Shown here piece after piece: positions 7,542-13,523 of a stretch of 22,049 nucleotides of DNA. The first letter of the stretch is position 1. Each line of letters opens with the position of its first letter. The notes beneath the pieces were generated by a model. The model was not told the DNA's origin and did no database searches. It was given only the letters and a program-made list of their open reading frames with translations. The DNA is taken from contig JBGPKH010000067.1 of NCBI GenBank assembly GCA_041485845.1, positions 1 through 22,049 of the forward strand. Reading direction: 5' to 3'. Both the position numbers and the translations under genes were made by a program. The stretch is from OMOG01 sp041485845 (GTDB lineage Bacteria; Acidobacteriota; Terriglobia; Bryobacterales; Bryobacteraceae).

Positions 7542-10412
7542 CTATCCTACCAACTGCTTCCCCGTCCACTTAGCCAACGCCTTGGCCACTTCCTCCCGTT
7601 TCACAGGCTTGGCGATGTAGTCATCCATCCCGGCACGCAGGCACTGGTCCCGGGCGCCGGCGAGGGCGTCCGCGGTCATGGCAATAATGGCTGTGCGCCG
7701 GGTGCCCGATTCCAGCCGCCGGAGTTCCCGGGTTGCCGCGTAGCCGTCCATCTCCGGCATCTGGCAATCCATGAAGATCACGTCGTACGGTGCGAGCCGG
7801 AACGCCTCGACCGCTTCCCGTCCATTCGCCACTACGTCCGCGCGCAGGCCGAGGTGTTCCAGTATTTTCACCGCGACCTTCTGGTTTACGACGTTGTCCT
7901 CGGCCACCAGCACCCGAATATCCGCCCCGGCGAAGCCTCCGGCACGTGCGGCTCTTTCCGCCGGCGCCTGCGGCTTCGGCTGCCGGTGAGTCTGGCCTTC
8001 GAGCTTCTTCGACCGCGCGATCGCCAGGGTGTTGAGCAGTTGCGACTGCCGGACGGGCTTGACCAGCACGGCGTCGACCGACGCGCCCTCCAGGGCCCGC
8101 CCTTCGCGCCAATGGCCGACGGAAGTCAGCAGGATCAGCACCGCGCCTCCAATCAACGGGTCCGATCCGATCTTTGCCGCCAACGTGGCGCCGTCCATCC
8201 CGGCCATCTGAAAATCGAGCAGCACGAAGTCGTACGGATCGCCGCTTTGCCGGGCTTCGTGCATGACGGCGATCACCCGCTCACTCCCAGCCAGGGAGCC
8301 GTTCCGCATACCCCAGCTCGTGACTTGTTCGTGCAGCACGCGCCGGCTGACCTCGTCGTCGTCCACAATGAGCACGCGCAGCCCGCGGAGATCGCCGGCG
8401 GGAACCGGCGACGTGACCGGTTGGGAATCGACCGGCAGCGTCAATCTGAACCAGAATGTCGAGCCCTGCCCGAACTGGCTCACCATCCCGATCGTTCCGC
8501 CCATCAGCTCCACCAGTTCCTTGGAAATCGCCAGGCCCAGGCCTGTCCCGCCGTAGCGCCGCGTGTTGGACAGATCTCCCTGGGTAAACTTCTCAAAAAG
8601 TGCGGGGATCTTGTCCTCCGGGATTCCGACACCGGTGTCCCGCACCGAGATCAGCAGGTTCGCCGGGTCTTCCTCCCGGCCCTCGCGGAGCACCGTAATC
8701 AAAACGTGACCAGCGGGCGTAAACTTGATGGCGTTGCCGGCCAGGTTCGTCAGCACCTGCCGGATGCGCCCGGCGTCGCCGATGAAACGGCGCGGGACGG
8801 TTTGCGGATACTCCAGCACCAGGTTCAGGTTGTGATCGCCGGCCCGCGACGCCAGCATCTCGTTGACTTCTTCGATCACCTCGCGCAAATCGAACGGGAC
8901 GGGCTCGATTTGCAGCTTGCCGGCTTCGATCTTGGAGAAGTCCAGAATGTCGTTGATGACGCCGAGGAGGGCTTCTCCCGAGCGCCGCGCCGTTTCCGCA
9001 AACTCGCGTTGCTCCTGGGCCAAGTCCGTATCCAGCAGCAGGTCCGTCATACCGATCACCCCGTTCATGGGCGTGCGGATTTCATGGCTCATGTTGGCCA
9101 GGAACTGGCTTTTCAGGCGGGTCGCCTCGTTGGCCGCCGCCACCGCGGCGACCAGCTCGGTGTTCTTGCACTTCAGTTCTTCGGAATACCTCTCGAGCGT
9201 CTCTTCGGCGCGCTTGCGTGCCGTAATGTCTAACATGGCGGAGCGCAGCCCCACGACCTTCCCGGCGCTGTCGCAGATGAGATTCTCGTGGATTTCCAGA
9301 ATGAGCCCGGCGCCGTCACGCCGCACATACTTGCGCTGGAAGGAGGCGAGAGCCTGTTCCCGGGCGATTTTCCGGCGCACGGCTTCCGCGCTCCGCTGCC
9401 GCTGCTCGGGGGCGACGAATTCCCAGATCGGCTTCCCCATGATCTCATGCGCTTCGAATCCGAGCAGACGGCACTCGGCCACATTGACGCGCTGCACCAC
9501 TCCCGCGCAATCGATCTCATGGTAGGCGATAGGCGCATCTTCAAACAGTGTGCGGAAGCGGTCCTCGCTCGCCCGCAATGCCAGGTCGGCGGCGCGGCGT
9601 TTCGCCCTGCTGCGCCGGGCTACGGCATATATGATCAGTCCGAGCGTCACGAGCGCACCCAAACCGCCGGCAATCGCCTTGTACGGGGGAAGCGGAGCGA
9701 AAACAATGTCGGCCGGGTCGCGGGGCACCACGCGGTATTCGGCCCCCTCTGCCGAGTTGGACGGAGCACGCCCGACAATTCCCACTACATGGGAGGAACC
9801 GCCCTTTAACAGACGGTTCAGGAAATCCGGGGAGCTAAAAGCCGGGCCGGACAGGAGAATGTTGACCTCTCCGGAACGGTCGCGGATCAGGAAATCCTGG
9901 CTGGTTCTCTCGGGAACCAGGATCTGGCCGGCTACGCGCACCAGTTGAGAGGTGCGGCGCCGGCTGTTTACATCTGCGGCCATGACGTCGCTCGGGCGTG
10001 GGAGCGTCCCTTTGAAGAGACGACGCACCTCGCGCACAATCACTTCCGGATCGCCTTTGTACAGTTGTAGTTCGCCGCGCACTTCGACCGAATCCCCGCG
10101 CTGGAAGCGGCCGGCCAACAGGCTCTCCTCTCGCGTGAAGATCTGAATGCCCCCGGTGGCGTCCTGAAGATAAGCGGTATAAGCGTTCTGGCCCAACCTG
10201 ACCGGCCCGGAAGTAATGACGCCGGTCAAGGTGAGCACCTGTCCCAGGCGCCCCGGGGTATGGTCGCGATCCCCCTCTTTGGTCGCCTCGCCGATCGTCA
10301 GGCTGGGGCGCTCCCCGGCGGCCCCGGCACGCTGATCCGCGGCAGACAGACCGTAGGCCACCAGCATGCCCAGCAGCACGCCCAGTTTCGCGCACCTGAG
10401 ACAGGATTCCAT
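7542..10412 (-). CDS. Hybrid sensor histidine kinase: OB-fold-like sensor, TM, PAS, HisKA, HATPase, two receiver domains
   Basis: This 956-aa membrane signalling protein starts at the ATG at 10412 (MESCLRCAKLGVLLGMLVAY), chosen because it gives a signal peptide or anchor and a GGGA Shine-Dalgarno 5 nt upstream; the open frame continues upstream without protein-like sequence. Residues about 50-240 look like two successive OB-fold-type beta domains (LTLTGVITSGP with YTAYLQDATGGIQIF; then VRVAGQILVPE with DFLIRDRSGEVNILL). A transmembrane helix spans about 246-266. PAS covers about 281-400, and HisKA has the phospho-acceptor H443 in MSHEIRTPMNG. The HATPase has DTGVGIPEDK and GGTGLGLAISKEL. REC1 has D733 (VLLDFQM) and REC2 has D882 (FMDCQMPEMDG). 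Phosphorelay to a separate Hpt protein is expected because no Hpt domain is present. No DNA-binding response regulator is adjacent. Confidence 0.9.
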   Translation of the reverse strand: MESCLRCAKLGVLLGMLVAYGLSAADQRAGAAGERPSLTIGEATKEGDRDHTPGRLGQVLTLTGVITSGPVRLGQNAYTAYLQDATGGIQIFTREESLLAGRFQRGDSVEVRGELQLYKGDPEVIVREVRRLFKGTLPRPSDVMAADVNSRRRTSQLVRVAGQILVPERTSQDFLIRDRSGEVNILLSGPAFSSPDFLNRLLKGGSSHVVGIVGRAPSNSAEGAEYRVVPRDPADIVFAPLPPYKAIAGGLGALVTLGLIIYAVARRSRAKRRAADLALRASEDRFRTLFEDAPIAYHEIDCAGVVQRVNVAECRLLGFEAHEIMGKPIWEFVAPEQRQRSAEAVRRKIAREQALASFQRKYVRRDGAGLILEIHENLICDSAGKVVGLRSAMLDITARKRAEETLERYSEELKCKNTELVAAVAAANEATRLKSQFLANMSHEIRTPMNGVIGMTDLLLDTDLAQEQREFAETARRSGEALLGVINDILDFSKIEAGKLQIEPVPFDLREVIEEVNEMLASRAGDHNLNLVLEYPQTVPRRFIGDAGRIRQVLTNLAGNAIKFTPAGHVLITVLREGREEDPANLLISVRDTGVGIPEDKIPALFEKFTQGDLSNTRRYGGTGLGLAISKELVELMGGTIGMVSQFGQGSTFWFRLTLPVDSQPVTSPVPAGDLRGLRVLIVDDDEVSRRVLHEQVTSWGMRNGSLAGSERVIAVMHEARQSGDPYDFVLLDFQMAGMDGATLAAKIGSDPLIGGAVLILLTSVGHWREGRALEGASVDAVLVKPVRQSQLLNTLAIARSKKLEGQTHRQPKPQAPAERAARAGGFAGADIRVLVAEDNVVNQKVAVKILEHLGLRADVVANGREAVEAFRLAPYDVIFMDCQMPEMDGYAATRELRRLESGTRRTAIIAMTADALAGARDQCLRAGMDDYIAKPVKREEVAKALAKWTGKQLVG

Positions 10413-10742
10413 ACATTTCCCATATCGGTTGAAGCCGCAGTAATCTTTATGGAGCGGAGCGGGAAAAAGTTTGAATGGAGCCGAGCGGGGAACGCCATGC
10501 GCCCGCCGTTCCGGAAACCGGCTCGCGGTGACGGGCATCGAGCGCGCGCAGTCCGCCCTTTGGAGCCCGGCGCGGAACTCCATTCTACATGCCGAACCGT
10601 CAGGGCCAGCCTCCGCACCAGCAACTTCCAGCCGGCGCGGAACAGCATCACGGGCCACGCCAAACGGCAATTTGACCGCGGGGCCTACACGAGCGCCCTT
10701 AGGCGTCACGGAAGAATAACCTGGACAGTAACCAGATCTCAC
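10413..10742. other. Non-coding stretch upstream of the histidine kinase
   Basis: About 330 bp with no supported gene. The minus-strand kinase frame stays open through it, but the translation has no domain, signal or membrane pattern and contains low-complexity Arg/Pro/Gly typical of chance open frames in GC-rich DNA. It contains two similar motifs, GGAGCGGAGCGGG (10450-10462) and GGAGCCGAGCGGGG (10476-10489). No terminator with a T-tract and no clear promoter were seen. Confidence 0.4.
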
Positions 10743-10778
10743 CGCGGAGAAACGGAGACGCGGAGATTTGCGCGGAGA
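10743..10778 (+). repeat. Short CGCGGAGA direct repeats
   Basis: Three perfect copies of CGCGGAGA lie at 10743-10750, 10759-10766 and 10771-10778, with a degenerate fourth (AACGGAGA) at 10751-10758. They sit in a purine-rich non-coding tract reaching about 10800. No function is apparent. Confidence 0.55.
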
Positions 10779-10932
10779 AGAAACCGGGAGAGGAGAGCAA
10801 GCGGATTCGCGTGAATTGGCGGTGGCGACTCGCAGTCGGGTTCGAGAACGCGGAGCGAGCGGAGGAGCGCAGTCCTGGGCGCGGCAGCGTGTCCCAGGGC
10901 GAAACGGTCAAGTTATTTTTGCGCGCGCGCTT

Positions 10933-11075
10933 AGGGCTTGTTATGAAACAACCTTCTTTCCGCTCCCTTTGGTCGCGGCTCAGTAACTGGTCGCGGCTCA
11001 GTAACGCGTCTCTTGCCGAGCCGCGACCGAAGGGAGCGGACCCGCAATTGGCAACCTTGTTTCGTGACAAGCTCT
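10933..11075 (+). mobile_element. MITE-like palindromic element, complete copy 2
   Basis: A 143-bp non-coding element bounded by 23-bp imperfect terminal inverted repeats: left arm AGGGCTTGTTATGAAACAAC... at 10933-10955, and right arm ...TTGTTTCGTGACAAGCTCT at 11053-11075, with 18 of 23 positions pairing by eye. Nested inside is a second inverted repeat, 10960-10981 against 11018-11039, with 21 of 22 positions matching (core TTTGGTCGCGGCTC). The unit GGTCGCGGCTCAGTAAC occurs twice between the arms. If the ends are GGGCTTG and CAAGCTC, the element is flanked by TTA on both sides, as for insertions into TNA or TA targets. It encodes nothing and would have to be mobilised in trans. Its right end lies 3 bp from the toxin-antitoxin operator. 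Confidence 0.7.
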
Positions 11076-11078
11076 TAT

Positions 11079-11112
11079 ATGGTCACATGACCATTCGAGG
11101 TATACTGAATTC
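11079..11112 (+). promoter_or_regulatory. Promoter and palindromic operator of the toxin-antitoxin operon
   Basis: A 7-bp inverted repeat with a 2-bp centre (ATGGTCA at 11079-11085, TGACCAT at 11088-11094) precedes a near-consensus -10 box TATACT at 11101-11106. The box begins 12 nt before the antitoxin ATG at 11113, so the expected start point coincides with the ATG. The only purine run, GAGG at 11097-11100, is too far upstream to act as a Shine-Dalgarno. Phd/YefM antitoxins usually bind such palindromes to repress their own operon; that this one does so is inference. Confidence 0.55.
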
Positions 11113-11358
11113 ATGAAGACGCGAGTGATCGGCGCCACGGAGTTCAAAGCCAAATGCCTGGCGCTGCTGGACGAAATCGAAGGACAGGGCAGCACGATTA
11201 CGGTAACCAAACGGGGACGGCCCGTTGCCACGATTTCGCCGGCCAGGAAGCGAGCATGGAAATCGCCGAAAGGCGCTTTGGCCGGCAAGGTTCGAATCAC
11301 TGGCGACATCGTGAATGCCAATAGCTCCGATCTTTGGGACGCTCTTCGCCGGAATTGA
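11113..11358 (+). CDS. Phd/YefM-family antitoxin (VapB role)
   Basis: This 81-aa protein begins KTRVIGATEFKAKCLALLDE and continues with ITVTKRGRPVATISP. This is the Phd/YefM fold pattern: a short strand, the conserved F-K-x-x-x-x-x-x-x-D helix, then V-T-K-R-G-R-P-V-A. The N-terminal half should dimerise and bind operator DNA, and the C-terminal tail (from about residue 45, rich in K, D and N) should wrap and inhibit the toxin. It is followed after 12 nt by a PIN-domain gene, the normal partner. The ATG sits downstream of a palindrome and -10 box, with no Shine-Dalgarno. It belongs to the Phd-type antitoxins that pair with PIN toxins in many genomes. Confidence 0.85.
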   Translation: MKTRVIGATEFKAKCLALLDEIEGQGSTITVTKRGRPVATISPARKRAWKSPKGALAGKVRITGDIVNANSSDLWDALRRN

Positions 11359-11370
11359 GATATCGCCGCT

Positions 11371-11772
11371 TTGCATCCTCGATTTCTCCTCGACACCCAC
11401 GTTGTAGTGCGTTGGCTCTCCGATCCGAAGAAGCTATCCCGTGAGCAAACACGCGTCCTCGATGAGGCAGTTCGCCGCGGCGAACCCCTCGGAGTCAGTG
11501 CGATCAGCCTGCTCGAGATTGCCTTGCTCGCCGAGGGCCGACGGCCGGTCATTACGGGCCTGTACGAGCTGTTCCATCGACTGGACACCGATCCCGCGTT
11601 CCGCATCATGCCCCTCACTACGGAGATCGCTTGCGAAGTGGCTGCCCTGGGCGACTCGCTCCGGGATCCGGCGGACCGGGCGATTGTCGCCACCGCGCGC
11701 GTCCATCGCCTGCGGCTGCTGAGTTCGGACCGGCGCATCGTCGAATCGGGTTTGGTTCCAGTCGTCGGGTAG
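11371..11772 (+). CDS. PIN-domain ribonuclease toxin, VapC-like
   Basis: This 133-aa PIN-domain protein is predicted to be a Mg-dependent endoribonuclease that cleaves tRNA or other RNA when free of its antitoxin. The acidic quartet is present: D8 in FLLDTHVVVRWL, E49 in ISLLEIALL, D99 and D102 in DPADRAIVATA, and D120 in SSDRR. Length and motif spacing are those of an intact VapC. The start is TTG at 11371. No ATG or GTG is available upstream because the antitoxin stop TGA (11356-11358) is in the same frame, leaving only four codons between. A weak TTG start without a Shine-Dalgarno would keep toxin synthesis below antitoxin synthesis, as expected for such operons. The RNA target cannot be told from sequence. 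Confidence 0.87.
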   Translation: MHPRFLLDTHVVVRWLSDPKKLSREQTRVLDEAVRRGEPLGVSAISLLEIALLAEGRRPVITGLYELFHRLDTDPAFRIMPLTTEIACEVAALGDSLRDPADRAIVATARVHRLRLLSSDRRIVESGLVPVVG

Positions 11773-11820
11773 CGCCGGCCCCAAGCATCGGACCGCTGCG
11801 CTGGCAGGGCCCTGGCGGCC

Positions 11821-11832
11821 TACAATTGAGTC
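11821..11832 (+). promoter_or_regulatory. Candidate leaderless promoter -10 box
   Basis: TACAAT at 11821-11826 starts exactly 12 nt before the ATG at 11833. There is no Shine-Dalgarno. The spacing equals that seen before the GH51 and antitoxin genes. Confidence 0.4.
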
Positions 11833-12066
11833 ATGGAGCAGAGGCCAGCGCGCGCACAATGGAAGGCGTATGCCCGCCGCTGGAAGGAACTGGGCCCGAT
11901 CCTGGAAAAGATTCGAGATCGGGAAATCCGCCAGGCGGACACGCCCTCCGCGATCCGATCGTTGGAGCAGGCCTTTCGAATCGCCTTGCGCGATTTGCCG
12001 CCCCGCCCATCCTCGGGCCTGGTCGAATGGCAGCGCTGGATGGCGCTTTGGCGGCAACGTGGTTGA
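11833..12066 (+). CDS. Small protein of unknown function, upstream partner of the nucleotidyltransferase
   Basis: This 77-aa protein is rich in Arg, Trp, Glu and Gln and looks mostly helical (AQWKAYARRWKELGPILEKI, then DTPSAIRSLEQAFRIALRD). I do not recognise a named family. It has no signal peptide or membrane segment. Its stop TGA (12064-12066) overlaps the GTG start of the next gene (12059) by 8 bp, implying translational coupling. A small helical protein overlapping an AbiEii-like nucleotidyltransferase, next to another toxin-antitoxin pair, suggests an antitoxin or accessory role, but that rests on position only. The coding status is supported by the overlap, by the TACAAT box, and by a stable non-repetitive composition. 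Confidence 0.6.
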   Translation: MEQRPARAQWKAYARRWKELGPILEKIRDREIRQADTPSAIRSLEQAFRIALRDLPPRPSSGLVEWQRWMALWRQRG

Positions 12067-12624
12067 CCTGATCGAGGAGGCCTTGCAACTCCAGGCCTTT
12101 CTCGAATCCCATGCGTGCCGTTTCTGCTTCATCGGCGGTGTCGCGGTGCAATGGTGGGGCGAGCCGCGCCTCACTCGCGACATCGATGTCAGCCTGCTTG
12201 CCGGATTCGGCGGCGAGGACCACTATGTCGATCTGCTGCTGGGCGCCTACGCTCCGCGAATCGAAGACGCGCGGCAGTTCGCCCTGGCGCATCGCGTGCT
12301 TCTCTTGCGCGGCGCCGGCGGAATCGGCATCGATGTATCCCTGGCCGCTCTGCCGTACGAAGAAGCGATGATCGCGCGGGCGCCGGCTGCCGAGCTGATG
12401 CCGGGCCGCAAGCTTCGTCTTTGCTCGCCGGAGGACCTGCTGATCATGAGCTCTTCGCCGGCCGTGAGACGGATCTTCGCGATGCGCGTTCGGTGCTCGT
12501 CCGCCAGGGACAAGACCGGCTCGATTGGGTTTGGATCGAGACTCAAGTCGCAGAACTCGCGAGCCTCACGGATAATCCCGGTCTTCTGGATCAATTGCAG
12601 CGGCTGCGCAGTTCGGCGCGCTAA
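12059..12624 (+). pseudogene. AbiEii-like nucleotidyltransferase (toxin-type), broken by a 1-nt frameshift
   Basis: Starting at GTG 12059, the product shows the nucleotidyltransferase signature FIGGVAVQWWGEPRLTRDID, with the paired metal-binding acidic residues in DID, and then GIDVSLAALPYEEAMI and LCSPEDLLIM. After M130 the frame is lost. The expected continuation KLFAGRETDLRDA appears in another frame from about 12450 and runs on through VRQGQDRLDWVWIETQVAEL to a TAA at 12622-12624. Inserting a single base next to 12449 (ATGAGC back to ATGAAGC) restores one protein of 188 aa. As read, translation would run into unrelated sequence to about 12664. The family acts as the toxin in type IV-like toxin-antitoxin or abortive-infection pairs. 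The break is either a recent inactivating mutation or a base-calling error. Confidence 0.75.
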
Positions 12625-12667
12625 CTCTTTTGCACGTTCATACCCAAAAGTGCGAAATTGGTAGCAG

Positions 12668-13513
12668 GTGAGAAAGCTCTACTACTGGAAGCTCAAGCAG
12701 CGGGAAATCATGCTCGGGGAACGCACCGTTTTGATGGGCGTGCTGAACCTGACGCCCGATTCGTTCTCCGATGGCGGCAAGTACGCCGACCCCGACCGCG
12801 CCTTCGCGCGCGCGGTGGAACTGGAAGAACAGGGGGCCGACATCATCGATATCGGCGCCGAATCGACGCGCCCGGGATCAGCGCGCGTCTCGGCCGCCGA
12901 GGAGATGCGGCGCCTGATCCCGGTCCTGAAGCGGCTCAAGGGCCGGCTCACGGTCCCCATCTCCGTAGACACCTACAAGGCCGAGGTCGCCGAGCGCGCC
13001 CTCGAGTTGGGGGCCGAGATCATCAACGATCCCTCGGGCCTGACCTTCGAGCCGCAACTGGCGCGAATCGTTTCGAACCACGATGCCGGCATGGTGATCA
13101 ATCACATGCGCGGCCGCCCGGAGACTTGGGCCAAGCTCGGCCCCATGCCCGACCCGATGGGCGCCATCGCCCGCGATCTGGAGGCCGCCGTCAACCGGGC
13201 GCGAACGGTCGGCATCGACAAGACCAGGCTGGCGATCGACCCCGGCCTTGGCTTCGGCAAGCGCAAAGAGCAGAACTCGCTGATCATCGGACGGCTGTTC
13301 GCGCTCGCCTCGTTCGACCTGCCGGTGATGGTGGGCCCCTCGCGCAAGCACTTCCTGGTCCACGCGAGTCCCGAGGAAACCAAGTTCGCCTCGGCCGCCG
13401 CGCTGACCGCCTGCATCCTCGGCGGCGCGCACATCCTGCGCGTCCACGACGTGCGCGAGATGCGCGCGGCCGCCGACGTGGCCGACGAAATCCTCCATAC
13501 GAAGGATAATTAA
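12668..13513 (+). CDS. folP: Dihydropteroate synthase
   Basis: This 281-aa cytoplasmic TIM-barrel enzyme joins p-aminobenzoate to 6-hydroxymethyl-dihydropterin diphosphate in folate synthesis, and is the sulfonamide target. Signatures in order are MGVLNLTPDSFSDGG (22-37), GADIIDIGAESTRPG (56-70), ISVDTYKAEVAE (near 98), EIINDPSGL, DPGLGFGKRKEQN (near 195) and VGPSRKHFL (near 222), so all substrate loops are intact. The GTG at 12668 is preferred because the N-terminal strand RKLYYWKLKQREIMLGERT resembles that of acidobacterial homologues. ATG 12710 is an alternative that would give a protein starting MLGERTVLMG. Neither start has a strong Shine-Dalgarno. I recall folP in this group commonly lying in a cluster with ftsH, diadenylate cyclase and glmM; none of these is next to it here. 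Confidence 0.95.
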   Translation: MRKLYYWKLKQREIMLGERTVLMGVLNLTPDSFSDGGKYADPDRAFARAVELEEQGADIIDIGAESTRPGSARVSAAEEMRRLIPVLKRLKGRLTVPISVDTYKAEVAERALELGAEIINDPSGLTFEPQLARIVSNHDAGMVINHMRGRPETWAKLGPMPDPMGAIARDLEAAVNRARTVGIDKTRLAIDPGLGFGKRKEQNSLIIGRLFALASFDLPVMVGPSRKHFLVHASPEETKFASAAALTACILGGAHILRVHDVREMRAAADVADEILHTKDN

Positions 13514-13523
13514 GTAGCAGCCT

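Noticed and set aside
10298..10663. A 121-codon minus-strand open frame with a hydrophobic start (MAWPVMLFRAGWKLL)
   Set aside because: It overlaps the histidine kinase N-terminus in another frame, has no Shine-Dalgarno, and shows no family features.
10413..10742. Extending the histidine kinase start by 110 codons to 10742
   Set aside because: The extra residues have no signal, membrane or domain pattern, and would bury the hydrophobic N-terminal segment of MESCLRCAKLG that begins at 10412.
10743..10778. CGCGGAGA repeats as a CRISPR array
   Set aside because: Units are 8 bp with 4-8 bp gaps, far too short and irregular for repeats and spacers.
12625..12664. Reading the nucleotidyltransferase to 12664 as a natural C-terminus
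   Set aside because: After residue 130 the sequence turns to unrelated Ser/Arg-rich residues, while the conserved continuation is clear in the other frame.
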